Notes: generated from the letters alone by a model not told the origin. DNA of 64,000 nt from Alicycliphilus denitrificans K601 (GCF_000204645.1 NC_015422.1:4931264-4995263); one strand, 5' to 3'; positions 1 to 10,331 are shown, numbered from the stretch's first letter. Made by a program: numbers and translations.

Positions 1-332
1 AGCTGCCCGCCCATGCGCGCGTGGATGTCGTCGATGCTGCCCAGGAACCCCCGCACCGAGGCCAACAGGCGCAGCGTCTCCTCGTACACGCGCTGCCCCT
101 CGGGCGTGAGCGCGAAGCCCGCGCGCCCGCGCCGGCACAGCGTGAGGCCCAGGCGCGTCTCCAGGTCCTTCACATGGCGGCTCACGGTGCTGGTGCCGAT
201 GTTCAGTTCCAGCTCGGCCGCGGCCATGCCGCCGCACTCGACCACGGCCTTGAAGACCTGCAGCAGGCGCAGGTCCATGTCGGAGAGCTGGCCCAGCACG
301 GCGCGCTGGCGGGGGGCGGTTTTTACTTGCAT
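1..332 (-). CDS. LysR-family transcriptional regulator, N-terminal part (cut by window edge)
   Basis: Reading leftwards from the ATG at 332 gives about 110 residues with no stop before the window edge. They form the winged helix-turn-helix of a LysR-type regulator: a helix beginning DMDLRLLQVFKAVVE at about residue 18, then GGMAAAELELNIGTSTVSRHVKDLE as the recognition helix-turn-helix, then TRLGLTLCRRGRAGFALTPEGQRVYE. The effector domain lies outside the window. It is divergent from the aminotransferase gene, with about 90 bp between the two starts, the usual arrangement for a LysR protein controlling its neighbour, so regulation of beta-alanine/omega-amino-acid breakdown is a reasonable inference. 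Effector unknown. Confidence 0.85.
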   Translation of the reverse strand, partial: MQVKTAPRQRAVLGQLSDMDLRLLQVFKAVVECGGMAAAELELNIGTSTVSRHVKDLETRLGLTLCRRGRAGFALTPEGQRVYEETLRLLASVRGFLGSIDDIHARMGGQ

Positions 333-423
333 GAACTGGCAAGTGAACGTGGATATTTGTTGCTTCAAGAGATTATGGCCGCTGCCAACAATCGCGCATT
401 CCCTCTTGCTCAAGGAGACCGCC

Positions 424-1779
424 ATGTCCTTCGCCGTGATCGACGAAACCACCACCGCCCCGCGCATGGATGCCGCCTGGCTCGACGCGCACTGGATGCC
501 GTTCACCGGCAACCGCGACTTCAAGGCCAGGCCGCGCATGATCGTGGGCGCCCAGGGCGCCTATTACACCGACGCCGACGGCCGCAAGATCTTCGACGGC
601 CTCTCGGGCCTGTGGTGCTCGGGCCTGGGCCATGGCCGCAAGGACGTGGCCGATGCGATCGGCAAGGCCGCCGCCACGCTCGACTACTCGCCCGCGTTCC
701 AGTTCGGCCATCCGGCGTCGTTCGAGCTGGCCAACCGCATCAAGGACCTGACGCCTGCGGGGCTGGACTACGTGTTCTTCACCGCCTCGGGCTCCGAGGC
801 CGCCGACACTGCGCTCAAGATGGCCCGCGCCTACTGGCGCGCCAAGGGCCAGGCGGGCAAGACGCGCCTGATCGGCCGCGAGAAGGGCTACCACGGCGTG
901 AACTTCGGCGGCATCTCGGTCGGCGGCATGGTGGGCAACCGCAAGACCTTCGGCCAGGGCGTGGAGGCCGACCACCTGCCCCACACGCAGCCGCCCGTGG
1001 GCTCATTCCACAAGGGCATGCCCGACATCGACGGCCGGGCGCTGGCCGACAAGCTGCTCGACCTGATCGCGCTGCACGACGCGAGCAACATCGCCGCCGT
1101 GATCGTGGAGCCGTTCTCGGGCTCGGCCGGCGTGGTGATTCCCCCGAAGGGCTACCTGGAGCGCCTGCGCGAGATCTGCACGCAGAACGGCATCCTGCTG
1201 GTCTTCGACGAGGTGATCACGGGCTTCGGCCGCTGCGGCGGCTGGACGGGCGCCGAGGTGTTCGGCGTGACGCCCGACATCATGACCTTCGCCAAGCAGG
1301 TGACCAACGGCGCCCAACCGCTGGGCGGCGTGGTGGCGAGCAAGGAGATCTACGACACCTTCATGACCACGGGCGGCCCGGGCTACATGCTCGAATTCCC
1401 GCACGGCTACACCTACTCGGCCCACCCCGTGGCCTGCGCGGCGGGCAACGTGGTGCTGGACATCCTGCAGAAGGAGGACATGCCCGCGCGCGTGAAGGCG
1501 CTCGCGCCGTTCTTCGAGAAGGCGGTGCACGGCCTCAAGGGCGCGAAGCACGTGGCCGACATCCGCAACTACGGCCTGGCCGCGGGCTTCACCATCGCAC
1601 CGCTGCCGGACGAGCCCGCCAGGCGCCCGTACGAGATCGCCATGAAGTGCTGGGACAAGGGCTTCTACGTGCGCTACGGCGGCGACACGATCCAGCTCGC
1701 GCCGCCCTTCGTCAGCACCGAGGCGGAAATCGAACGCCTCGTGAGCGCCCTGGGCGACGCGCTCGCCGAGACAGCCTGA
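424..1779 (+). CDS. bauA: omega-amino acid (beta-alanine):pyruvate aminotransferase
   Basis: Class III PLP-dependent aminotransferase of 451 residues. In this subgroup the enzyme moves the amino group of beta-alanine or another omega-amino acid to pyruvate, giving malonate semialdehyde and alanine in the cytoplasm. The family features are visible: SGSEAADTALKMARAYWR in the PLP phosphate region, LLVFDEVITGFGR with the cofactor-binding Asp, and DIMTFAKQVTNG with the Schiff-base lysine at about residue 291. The start at 424 follows AAGGAG; the open frame extends further upstream but that part lies over the divergent LysR gene. The next gene is a malonate-semialdehyde-type dehydrogenase, which supports beta-alanine as substrate. 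Exact substrate range (beta-alanine, taurine, GABA) cannot be read from sequence. Confidence 0.85.
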   Translation: MSFAVIDETTTAPRMDAAWLDAHWMPFTGNRDFKARPRMIVGAQGAYYTDADGRKIFDGLSGLWCSGLGHGRKDVADAIGKAAATLDYSPAFQFGHPASFELANRIKDLTPAGLDYVFFTASGSEAADTALKMARAYWRAKGQAGKTRLIGREKGYHGVNFGGISVGGMVGNRKTFGQGVEADHLPHTQPPVGSFHKGMPDIDGRALADKLLDLIALHDASNIAAVIVEPFSGSAGVVIPPKGYLERLREICTQNGILLVFDEVITGFGRCGGWTGAEVFGVTPDIMTFAKQVTNGAQPLGGVVASKEIYDTFMTTGGPGYMLEFPHGYTYSAHPVACAAGNVVLDILQKEDMPARVKALAPFFEKAVHGLKGAKHVADIRNYGLAAGFTIAPLPDEPARRPYEIAMKCWDKGFYVRYGGDTIQLAPPFVSTEAEIERLVSALGDALAETA

Positions 1780-1780
1780 C

Positions 1781-1845
1781 AATCATTTTTTGATAGCTGC
1801 TGACGCTTGCTGGGCAAGCGCCAGGGGCGTCTTTTGCTTGAAATC
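1781..1845 (+). repeat. dispersed palindromic repeat, copy 1
   Basis: Runs from an A/T-rich edge through GATAGCTGCTGACGCTTG, a short loop and CAAGCGCCAGGGGCG. The central GCGCTTG/CAAGCGC-type arms can form a hairpin. It fills the gap between the aminotransferase stop and the dehydrogenase start, so it lies in the intercistronic mRNA. Same family as the copies at 22697, 25441, 28360, 31288, 48955 and 53521. Confidence 0.75.
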
Positions 1846-1848
1846 ACC

Positions 1849-3366
1849 ATGCACAACGACAAGTCCGTCACCTCCACCATCGGCCACCTGATAGACGGCC
1901 AGCTCGTCACCCGCGCCGAACGCACCCAGCCCGTGTTCAACCCCGCCACGGGCCAGTCCACCACCAGCGTGGCGCTGGCCGGCAAGGCCACCGTGCAGGA
2001 CGCCATCGCCTCCGCCGAGCGTGCCTTCCCCGCCTGGCGCAACACGCCGCCGCTCAAGCGCGCGCGGGTCCTGTCCAAACTCAAGGTGCTGCTCGAGGAG
2101 AACGCCGACCAGATCGCCGCCATGATCACGGCCGAGCACGGCAAGGTGCTCTCCGACGCGCACGGCGAGCTGCAGCGCGGCATCGAGAACGTGGAGTACG
2201 CCAGCTACGCGCCCGAGCTGCTCAAGGGCGAGCACAGCCGCAACGTGGGCCCCGGCATCGACTCGTGGTCCGAGTTCCAGGCGCTGGGCGTGACGGCGGG
2301 CATCACGCCGTTCAACTTCCCCGCCATGGTGCCGCTGTGGATGTGGCCCATGGCCGTGGCCTGCGGCAATACCTTCGTCCTGAAGCCCAGCGAGCGCGAT
2401 CCGGGCAGCACCCTGTTCATCGCCCAGCTGGCGCTGGAGGCGGGTCTGCCGCCCGGCGTGCTCAACGTGGTCAATGGCGACAAGGAGGCGGTGGATGCGC
2501 TGCTGCAGGATCCGCGCGTGAAGGCCGTGAGCTTCGTGGGCTCCACGCCGATCGCCGAGTACATCTATGCCGAGGGCTGCCGGCACGGCAAGCGCGTGCA
2601 GGCCCTGGGCGGCGCGAAGAACCATGCCATCGTCATGCCCGACGCCGACATCGGCAATGCGGTGAGCGCCATGATGGGCGCGGCCTACGGCAGCTGCGGC
2701 GAGCGCTGCATGGCCGTGCCGCTGATCGTCTGCGTGGGCGACGAGGTGGCCGGGAAGATGATCGCGGGCCTCTCGGCCGCCATCGGCGACATGAAGGTCG
2801 GCCCCGGCACCGACGAGGGCAACGACATGGGCCCGCTGGTGACGCGGCAGCATTTCGAGAAGGTCCGAGGCTATGTGGATGCCGGCGTGGCCGAGGGAGC
2901 GACGCTGCTGGTCGATGGCCGCGGCCTGGAGGTGCCGGGCCACGAGGACGGCTATTTCCTCGGCCCCTGCCTGTTCGACCATGTGAAGCCGGGCATGAAG
3001 ATCTACCAGGAGGAGATCTTCGGCCCCGTGCTGGGCATCGTGCGCGTGAAGACGCTGCAGGAGGGCATGGACCTGATCAACGCCCACGAGTACGGCAACG
3101 GCACCTGCATCTTCACGCGCGATGGCGAGGCCGCGCGCTATTTCTCAGACCACATCCAGGTGGGCATGGTGGGCGTGAACGTGCCGCTGCCCGTGCCGGT
3201 GGCGTACCACTCGTTCGGCGGCTGGAAGCGCAGCCTGTTCGGCGATCTGCATGCCTACGGGCCCGATGCCGTGCGCTTCTACACCAAGCGCAAGACCATC
3301 ACCCAGCGCTGGCCCGGCGCGGGCGTGCGCGAGGGGGCGGTGTTCAGCTTCCCCAGCAGCCGCTGA
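1849..3366 (+). CDS. mmsA: CoA-acylating (methyl)malonate-semialdehyde dehydrogenase
   Basis: Aldehyde dehydrogenase of 505 residues, close to the roughly 500 usual for MmsA. It oxidises malonate or methylmalonate semialdehyde with NAD+ and CoA, yielding acetyl-CoA or propionyl-CoA plus CO2. Visible features are the substrate/cofactor segment FNFPAMVPLWMWPMAVACGN, LKPSERDPG for NAD binding, and the nucleophilic cysteine in SCGERCMAVP at about residue 287. The ATG at 1849 is preferred over an upstream TTG because the upstream codons are repeat DNA. It follows the aminotransferase by 69 bp, and the pair forms a two-step route from beta-alanine to acetyl-CoA; valine or myo-inositol degradation is an alternative role for the family. 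Confidence 0.9.
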   Translation: MHNDKSVTSTIGHLIDGQLVTRAERTQPVFNPATGQSTTSVALAGKATVQDAIASAERAFPAWRNTPPLKRARVLSKLKVLLEENADQIAAMITAEHGKVLSDAHGELQRGIENVEYASYAPELLKGEHSRNVGPGIDSWSEFQALGVTAGITPFNFPAMVPLWMWPMAVACGNTFVLKPSERDPGSTLFIAQLALEAGLPPGVLNVVNGDKEAVDALLQDPRVKAVSFVGSTPIAEYIYAEGCRHGKRVQALGGAKNHAIVMPDADIGNAVSAMMGAAYGSCGERCMAVPLIVCVGDEVAGKMIAGLSAAIGDMKVGPGTDEGNDMGPLVTRQHFEKVRGYVDAGVAEGATLLVDGRGLEVPGHEDGYFLGPCLFDHVKPGMKIYQEEIFGPVLGIVRVKTLQEGMDLINAHEYGNGTCIFTRDGEAARYFSDHIQVGMVGVNVPLPVPVAYHSFGGWKRSLFGDLHAYGPDAVRFYTKRKTITQRWPGAGVREGAVFSFPSSR

Positions 3367-3457
3367 GCGGGCGGTAGTGACACCTGCGCCGCACGGGCCC
3401 TGCGGCGCACGGCCATCCGGTTGATGTTACGATTGATAACAAATCAACCGCCTGCCG

Positions 3458-4591
3458 ATGAAACTGACCCCCGAGCCCTCCTCCCACCGGGAAGGTGTGC
3501 ACTGGACGGTGCGCATGAACCGGCGCAACCGCAGCGCGTTCTACGTTCTGCTGTTCCTGGCAATGGGCTCGCACCTGCTGGCCACCGGTGCCCCGGCGTG
3601 GGCTTGGGCCGCGCTGGTCTTGCACTACCTCATCTACCCCCAGCTGGCCTACTGGCGCGCGTGCCGTTCGTCCGACCAGCGGCGCGCGGAGATGCACAAC
3701 ATGGACGCCGACATCGTCCTGGCCGGCATCTGGTTGGGCGCGCTCGGCTTTCCGCTGTGGATCACCTTCATCATGTGTGCGTCCGGCTGCATCAACATGG
3801 TGGTGTTCCATGGCGCGCGCGGGGGCGTGCGCCTCGTCGTGTCGATGGCGGCGGGCATCGCGCTCGCGGCCATCACAGCCCTGCCGTCGTGGCACCCCGA
3901 TACGGACTTGCGCACTTCCCTGCTCTGCATGCTCGCGCTGGGGCTGTACCTCTTCGCGTTCGCGCGCGACGGCTACGACCGCGCCATGGCACAGTACCAG
4001 GTGCATGCGCAGCTGCGCGGACAGTTCGACGAGATCCGCTCCCTGCAGGCGCAGCTGCGGGAGCAGGCGCTGCGCGACCCGCTCACGGGCCTGTTCAACC
4101 GGCGCCAGCTCGACGCAGCGCTGGCGCCCGCGCTGCGGCGCTGCCGCGAGCAGGGCACGCCCCTATCGGTGCTGCTGATCGACATCGACCACTTCAAGCG
4201 CATCAACGACGCCCACGGCCACGCCGCGGGCGACATGGTGCTGCAGGCGCTCGCCCGGCTGCTGCTGCGCCATGCGCGCCCGCAGGATCTGGCGTGCCGC
4301 CTCGGCGGCGAAGAGTTCCTGCTGGTGCTGGACGACATGCCGGTGGCCGCGGCCATCGAACGGGCGCAGGAACTGCGCCAGGCATTCGAGGCCCTGCGGG
4401 TGCGCTCCGAAGGCGAGGAACTCGCCGCCACGCTGTCGTGCGGCGTGGCGGCTTTCCCCCAGCACGCGGACCAGCCCCAGGCCCTGCTTGCCTGTGCCGA
4501 CCAGGCCCTCTACACAGCCAAGGAGCAGGGCCGCAACCGCGTCGTGATGTGGGCAGCCCAGGCAGCGGAAGGCACCACGGCCGCGGCCTGA
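3458..4591 (+). CDS. MASE2-GGDEF diguanylate cyclase
   Basis: Membrane-bound enzyme of 377 residues predicted to make cyclic-di-GMP from two GTP. Residues about 20-165 form a MASE2-like sensor with several hydrophobic helices, beginning RRNRSAFYVLLFLAMGSHLL. A short coiled linker (QLRGQFDEIRSLQAQLREQ) leads to the GGDEF domain with DPLTGLFNRRQLD, LLIDIDHFKRIND and the active-site motif GGEEF at about 283-287. An RPQD I-site five residues before GGEEF implies product inhibition. GGEEF is an active variant. It stands alone between mmsA and a convergent GntR gene and is probably unrelated to the catabolic genes. Confidence 0.88.
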   Translation: MKLTPEPSSHREGVHWTVRMNRRNRSAFYVLLFLAMGSHLLATGAPAWAWAALVLHYLIYPQLAYWRACRSSDQRRAEMHNMDADIVLAGIWLGALGFPLWITFIMCASGCINMVVFHGARGGVRLVVSMAAGIALAAITALPSWHPDTDLRTSLLCMLALGLYLFAFARDGYDRAMAQYQVHAQLRGQFDEIRSLQAQLREQALRDPLTGLFNRRQLDAALAPALRRCREQGTPLSVLLIDIDHFKRINDAHGHAAGDMVLQALARLLLRHARPQDLACRLGGEEFLLVLDDMPVAAAIERAQELRQAFEALRVRSEGEELAATLSCGVAAFPQHADQPQALLACADQALYTAKEQGRNRVVMWAAQAAEGTTAAA

Positions 4592-4603
4592 GCCAACGCC
4601 GGC

Positions 4604-5443
4604 TCATGGAGCGCCGACGGCGAGCTTGCGCGGGCGCCTGGCGGCGGCGGGCGCCACGCGCGGACGCCGCAGCGTGTCCGCGTCGAGGATCAGGCGGCCC
4701 TGGATGCGGCCCTTCATGCGCTTGACGCTGCTGGCCGCGTCCTGCATGTGGCGCTGCATCAGCACGCGCACGCCCTCGGCGTCGCGCGCGCGCGCGGACC
4801 GCACGATCTCGCGGTGGAACTGCGCGTTGGCCTCTCCGAAGCGCCGGTGTTCGGTCTGCGGCGTGCGGTTGCCGAACACGATGAGCTGGCGGATCATCTC
4901 GTTGATCAGCTCGCACGTGAAGCGCAGGAACGGGTTGGGATTGGCGGCGGCGAGGATGTCGTGGAAGTTCACGTCCTCGCGCCGCTGCGTGAGCAGGTCT
5001 TCCTGGCTCTGCGTGGGGTCGCAGCAGCTGATGCTGTGCTCCAGCGCCTCGAAGTCGGCCTCGGTCAGGTGCGGCACCGCCCCGGCGGCCAGCTCGGGTT
5101 CGAGCATCTGGCGCACGGTGTAGATGTCGTCGATCGTCACCTCCTGGAAGAACAGGTAGTTCTGCATGAACTGCAGCGTGCGGTCGAGCGGCACCTCGGC
5201 AATGGTGCCGCCGCCCGAAGGGCCCGTGGAGATGGTGACAAGGCCCTGCACCTCCAGCGCCTTGAGCGCCTCGCGGATCGTGCCCTTGCTGACCTGGAAC
5301 TGCGCCTGCAGCTCGCTCTCGCGCGGCAGGCGGTCGCCGGGGCTCAGGTTCTTCTCCGTGATCAGCCGCTTGATCTCCTGCGCCACCAGGTCGGAACGCT
5401 TGAGCTGCCGGATCGCCAGCGTGGCGGAATTTTTGCTTGTCAT
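4604..5443 (-). CDS. GntR/FadR-family transcriptional regulator
   Basis: Regulator of 279 residues. The N-terminal winged helix includes RSDLVAQEIKRLITEKNL, then GDRLPRESELQAQFQVSKG and TIREALKALEVQGLV, the classic GntR helix-turn-helix. The C-terminal all-helical FCD domain (roughly 90-240, starting FFQEVTIDDIYTVRQMLEPE) is the FadR-type ligand domain, which often binds a metal and a small carboxylate. It is divergent from the branched-chain-type transporter operon, so it most likely controls that operon and the hydrolases behind it. The last 35 residues are Arg/Ala/Pro-rich and look unstructured. Effector not predictable. Confidence 0.87.
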   Translation of the reverse strand: MTSKNSATLAIRQLKRSDLVAQEIKRLITEKNLSPGDRLPRESELQAQFQVSKGTIREALKALEVQGLVTISTGPSGGGTIAEVPLDRTLQFMQNYLFFQEVTIDDIYTVRQMLEPELAAGAVPHLTEADFEALEHSISCCDPTQSQEDLLTQRREDVNFHDILAAANPNPFLRFTCELINEMIRQLIVFGNRTPQTEHRRFGEANAQFHREIVRSARARDAEGVRVLMQRHMQDAASSVKRMKGRIQGRLILDADTLRRPRVAPAAARRPRKLAVGAP

Positions 5444-5532
5444 GGTGATGATTCTCCCCGGGAACCCAGCCGCAGTATGAGGCGACGAGAGTCTGCGGGA
5501 ACGCTAGGGTTTGCACTCGTCATATTCATTCG

Positions 5533-5548
5533 ATTTATCACTATAAAT
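5533..5548. promoter_or_regulatory. inverted repeat, candidate operator between GntR and liv operon
   Basis: ATTTAT, four bases, ATAAAT forms a perfect 6-bp inverted repeat inside the only AT-rich patch (about 5515-5552) of the 221-bp divergent gap. Its position between the GntR gene and the transporter operon fits an operator overlapping a promoter. Inference only; no consensus for this regulator is known to me. Confidence 0.35.
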
Positions 5549-5664
5549 AGGAACAGAGGGGCATGCCCGTGCCGCGCCGAATAACCGCGTGCGCGACGAC
5601 GTCACATGCTCCCGGGCCCGCCCCGGGCCATCCATCCCTGTGTTCCACCCACCGGAGTTCTTCC

Positions 5665-6870
5665 ATGCAACGTCGCCATCTCCTGCAACTTTCCGCGCTC
5701 GGCGCGCTGCCCTCCTCCCTGGGCCTGGTCTCCAGCGCCTGGGCGCAGTCCAAGGACGCGATCCAGTTCGGCTGCCCGGTGCCCATGTCGGGCCCGTTCG
5801 CCGCCAACGGCAAGTTCGCCGACCTGGGCATGAAGCTGGCCCTGGAGCAGTACGGCAAGGCCCTGGGCCGGCCGCTGGCCTACACGCTGCTGGACACCGA
5901 GGGCAAGCCCGCCACCGCCGTGCGCAAGGTGCAGGAGGCGGCCCAGCAGCAGGGCGCGCGCTTCTTCGCGGGCGGCATCCTTTCGTCCGAGGCGCTGGCC
6001 ATGGGCAAGGAGGCCGAGAAGGTCGGCGGCATCTTCATCACCACCGCGGGCGCCGACGAGATCACGGGCAAGGACTGCAACAGCGCCACCTTCCGCTGGT
6101 CGGTGCCCACCTTCGGCGCCATCGAACAAACCGTGCGCCCGCTGATCGACGCGATGCCGAAAGCCAAGCGCTGGTACACGATCACGCCGCAGTATGTGTT
6201 CGGCGACGGCCTGCTGTCGGCCGCCAAGAACATCTTTAAGGAAAAGGGCGTCGAGCACGTGGGCAACAGCTACCACTCGCTGACCGAGAAGGAGTTCAGC
6301 GGCTACCTGACCAACGCCGTGGCCGCCAAGCCCGACGTGCTGCTGCTGCTGAACTTCGGCGCGCAGTCGTCGGACACGCTGCGCCAGGCGATCAGCTTCG
6401 GCATGCACAAGAACATGACCATCCTGATCGCCTGGGCCTCGGGGCTGGAACAGTTCGAGTCGCTCGGCGCCGACCTGTGCGACGGCGTGTACTTCGGCGC
6501 GCAGTACTGGCACACGGTGGACGCGCCCCTGAACCTGGACCTGGTCAAGCGCTGCCAGGACAAGTTCAAGTCCAACCCCAACTACAGCCTGGCGGGCTCC
6601 TACATCTGCACCAAGCTGCTCATCGACGCCATCGTCAAGGCCGGCTCCGTGGACCAGAAGGCAGTGATCGCCGCGCTCGACGGCATGAAGTACCAAGGCC
6701 TGACGGGCGCGGAAGAGGTGCGCAAGGCCGACCACCAGGTGCTCAAGAACTACTACCTGCTCAAGGGCAAGGCCAAGGCCAAGATGAAGAACAAGGACGA
6801 CTACGTGGACGTGATCAGCTCCGGCAAGTCCTTCCTGCCGCCCGAGCAGACCGGCTGCAAGCTGGCCTGA
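5665..6870 (+). CDS. ABC transporter periplasmic binding protein, branched-chain amino acid (LivK) type
   Basis: Periplasmic ligand-binding protein (Peripla_BP_6 type) of 401 residues that would capture substrate for the permeases encoded next. The N-terminus MQRRHLLQLSALGALPSS, ending in a cleavable AWA-Q site near residue 28, has twin arginines, so export may be by Tat rather than Sec. The mature part begins KDAIQFGCPVPMSGPFAANG, the typical opening of the family. The ATG at 5665 has a GGAG site 9 bases upstream; longer in-frame versions start in non-coding sequence. First gene of a five-gene transport operon. Ligands in this family include amino acids, amides and urea; here an amide or ureido compound is suggested by the neighbours. 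Confidence 0.87.
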   Translation: MQRRHLLQLSALGALPSSLGLVSSAWAQSKDAIQFGCPVPMSGPFAANGKFADLGMKLALEQYGKALGRPLAYTLLDTEGKPATAVRKVQEAAQQQGARFFAGGILSSEALAMGKEAEKVGGIFITTAGADEITGKDCNSATFRWSVPTFGAIEQTVRPLIDAMPKAKRWYTITPQYVFGDGLLSAAKNIFKEKGVEHVGNSYHSLTEKEFSGYLTNAVAAKPDVLLLLNFGAQSSDTLRQAISFGMHKNMTILIAWASGLEQFESLGADLCDGVYFGAQYWHTVDAPLNLDLVKRCQDKFKSNPNYSLAGSYICTKLLIDAIVKAGSVDQKAVIAALDGMKYQGLTGAEEVRKADHQVLKNYYLLKGKAKAKMKNKDDYVDVISSGKSFLPPEQTGCKLA

Positions 6871-6904
6871 CCCCCTGCCGCCCAGAGCGTCCCGGAACCG
6901 CCGT

Positions 6905-7765
6905 ATGAGCATCTACCTGCTGCAGACCATCAACGGAATCGGCATAGGCATGCTGTACTTCCTGCTGGCCGTGGGCCTGTCCATCGTGTTCGGCCTGCTG
7001 CGCTTCGTGAACTTCGCCCACGGCGCGTTCTACCTGATGGGCGCGTACTTCTGCTACCAGCTGACGCGCTGGGGCTGGAGCTTCTGGTGGGCGCTGCTCA
7101 TCGCCCCCCTGGCCGTGGGGGCGATCGGCTGGCTGACCGAGAAGCTGCTGCTGCGCCATGTCTACGCCAAGCCGCACGAATTCCACATCCTGGTCACCGT
7201 GGGCCTGGCGCTCGTGGTACAGGAGCTCGTGATCCTGCAGTGGGGGCCGCTGGGCGACAGCGTGGCCACGCCCGACCTGCTGCAGGGCGTGGTGATGTGG
7301 GGCGGCTTCGTCTACCCCAAGTACCGGCTGTTCGTGATCGGCTTCACGGCCGTGCTGGCGGTGCTGCTGTGGTGGGTGCTCGAAGGCACGCGCCTGGGCA
7401 GCGCGGTGCGCGCCGGCAGCGAATCGACCGAGATGGTGTCGCTGCTGGGCCTGAACGTGTTCGGCATCTTCAGCCTGGTGTTCGCGCTGGGCGCGGCCAC
7501 GGCGGCGCTGGCCGGGGTGCTGGCCGCGCCCATCCGCGGCGCCGAGCCCTTCATGGGCATCGAGGCGCTGGGCGTGGCCTTCGTCATCGTCGTCGTGGGC
7601 GGGCTGGGCAGCTTCAGCGGCGCACTCGTCGGCGGCATTCTCATCGGCGTGGTGCAAAGCGTGATGAGCACGCTGTGGCCCGAGGGCGCGCGCATCATGA
7701 TCTACGTGGCCATGGCCGCCGTGCTGCTGCTGCGCCCCCATGGCCTGCTGGGCCGCAAAGGATGA
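6905..7765 (+). CDS. livH: branched-chain-type ABC transporter permease (LivH-like)
   Basis: Inner-membrane permease of 286 residues with about eight hydrophobic helices. The opening INGIGIGMLYFLLAVGLSIV and the segment GLLRFVNFAHGAFYLMGAYF are characteristic of LivH proteins. The cytoplasmic coupling loop before the ATPase-contact helix is ARAGSESTEMVSLLGLNVF-like at about 165-185. It overlaps the start of the next permease gene by the ATGA arrangement, showing translational coupling. The symbol reflects family, not proven leucine transport. Confidence 0.9.
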   Translation: MSIYLLQTINGIGIGMLYFLLAVGLSIVFGLLRFVNFAHGAFYLMGAYFCYQLTRWGWSFWWALLIAPLAVGAIGWLTEKLLLRHVYAKPHEFHILVTVGLALVVQELVILQWGPLGDSVATPDLLQGVVMWGGFVYPKYRLFVIGFTAVLAVLLWWVLEGTRLGSAVRAGSESTEMVSLLGLNVFGIFSLVFALGAATAALAGVLAAPIRGAEPFMGIEALGVAFVIVVVGGLGSFSGALVGGILIGVVQSVMSTLWPEGARIMIYVAMAAVLLLRPHGLLGRKG

Positions 7766-8766
7766 CCGCCATGAGCAGACATTCCCACCTTCTTCTCGCG
7801 CTGGCCATCGTGGTCGCCATGCCGCTGTTCATGCACTCGGGCTCGCTCGCGAGCGAGGTGCTGATCTACGCCCTGGCCGCCATGGGCTGCAACCTGCTGC
7901 TGGGCTACACGGGGCTGCTGTCGTTCGGCCAGGGCATCTTCTTCGGCCTGGGCAGCTACACCATCGCGCTGCTGCTCACGCGCTGGCCCCTGCCCATGCC
8001 CCTGGCGCTGCTGGCGGCCATCACCATGGGGGCCGCGGGCGCGGCCGTGGTGGGCTGGATCGCGATCCGCCAGCGCGGCACCTATTTCGTGATGCTCACG
8101 CTGGCGTTCGCACAGATGTTCTACTTCATCGCCTATTCGCTGCCCGGCCTCACGGGCGGCGACAACGGCCTGCTGGACATCCCGCGCCCGTCGCTCGCCG
8201 TCGCCGGCCACACGCTGTGGCCGCTGGCCTCGCCCTGGCAGTACTACGGCTTCGTCGCCGCGCTGTTCCTGGTGGCGTTCTGGCTGCTGCGGCGCGTGTG
8301 CGACTCGGTGTTCGGCCGCACGCTGCTGGCCGTGCGCGACAACGAGGAGCGCGCCGCCGCCGTGGGCTACGACCTGCGCCTGCTGAAGCTGCAGGCCTTC
8401 GTGATCTCCGGCGCCGTCACGGGCCTGGCCGGAGCGCTGCACGCCATGATGACCGGCATCGCGCCCCTGTCCAACGCCGAATACCACACGAGCGAGATGA
8501 TCATCGTGATGACGGTGATCGGCGGCACCGGCAATCTGCTGGCCTCGGTGCTGGGTGCGGCGTTCTACGTGCTGCTGGGCGACTGGCTCTCCACGCTGTG
8601 GCCGCGCTGGCTGCTGCTGCTCGGCGTGGTCCTCATGGTGGTCAGCCTGGGCCTGCAGCGCGGCCTGTGGGGCCTGGGCGAGAGCCTGTGGATGCTCGCG
8701 CGCCGCAAGCGGCCCGCGCCGCCCGCGCCCGCCGCCGCACCCAGCGCCAACGGAGGTCAGGCATGA
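7762..8766 (+). CDS. livM: branched-chain-type ABC transporter permease (LivM-like)
   Basis: Second inner-membrane permease, 334 residues. It carries LLLGYTGLLSFGQGIFFGLG, the hallmark of LivM, and a cytoplasmic loop LLAVRDNEERAAAVGYD that contacts the ATPases. The ATG at 7762 overlaps the livH stop; an alternative ATG nine bases later is also possible. The C-terminal 25 residues are Pro/Ala-rich. With livH it would form the heterodimeric channel. Confidence 0.9.
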   Translation: MTAMSRHSHLLLALAIVVAMPLFMHSGSLASEVLIYALAAMGCNLLLGYTGLLSFGQGIFFGLGSYTIALLLTRWPLPMPLALLAAITMGAAGAAVVGWIAIRQRGTYFVMLTLAFAQMFYFIAYSLPGLTGGDNGLLDIPRPSLAVAGHTLWPLASPWQYYGFVAALFLVAFWLLRRVCDSVFGRTLLAVRDNEERAAAVGYDLRLLKLQAFVISGAVTGLAGALHAMMTGIAPLSNAEYHTSEMIIVMTVIGGTGNLLASVLGAAFYVLLGDWLSTLWPRWLLLLGVVLMVVSLGLQRGLWGLGESLWMLARRKRPAPPAPAAAPSANGGQA

Positions 8767-9541
8767 GCGCTCCCACCGCATCCCCGGTCCTGCTCGAAGC
8801 GCAGGGCGTCGCCAAGCATTACGGCAAGTTCGTCGCCCTGGGCGGCGTGGACCTGAAGGTGCGCGCCAACACCGTGCACTCGGTCATCGGCCCCAACGGC
8901 GCGGGCAAGACCACGCTGTTTCACATGCTCACGGGCACCAAGGGCGTGAGCGGCGGGCGCATCCTGTTCGACGGTCACGACGTGACGCGCGAGCCCGACC
9001 ACCGGCGCGTGCGCCGCGGCATGGCACGCTCGTTTCAGGTCACCAGCCTGTTCCTAACCCTGCCCGTGCGCGAGAACCTGCGCCTGGCCGCCCAGGGCGT
9101 GGCGCCGGGGGCGGCGCTGAACTGCTGGAGCCCGCCCGTGGGCAGGCGCTCGTGCGCCGACACGGTGGCCAGCGTGCTCGCGCGCGTGGGGCTGGAGCGC
9201 CATGCCGGCACGCCCGCAGGCAACCTCTCGCACGGCCAGCAGCGCCGGCTGGAGGTTGGCATGGCGCTGGCCGCGCGCCCGAAGGCCATCTTCCTGGACG
9301 AGCCGACATCGGGCATGGGCATCGACGACCTGGACGACATGAAGCGGCTGATCCAGGGCCTCAAGGACGAGCACACCGTGGTGCTCATCGAACACAACAT
9401 GGGCATCGTCATGGACATCTCCGACACCATCACTGTGATGCAGCAGGGCCGCGTGCTGGCCGAGGGCCTGCCGCACGAGATCCGCGCCGACGAACGCGTG
9501 CGCAGCGCCTACCTGGGCAACATGATCACCGGAGGCAAGGC

Positions 9542-9545
<4 letters not shown>
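8763..9545 (+). CDS. livG: branched-chain-type ABC transporter ATP-binding protein (LivG-like)
   Basis: Cytoplasmic ATPase of 260 residues. Walker A is GPNGAGKT at 43-50, the signature is LSHGQQRRLEVGMALA, Walker B is AIFLDEP, and the switch histidine is in LIEHNM. The first Gly of the signature is replaced by His (LSHGQ for LSGGQ), which is frequent in LivG proteins. ATGA overlaps at both ends couple it to livM and livF. Confidence 0.9.
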
Positions 9546-10318
<773 letters not shown>

Positions 10319-10331
10319 CAAGGGGACTCTC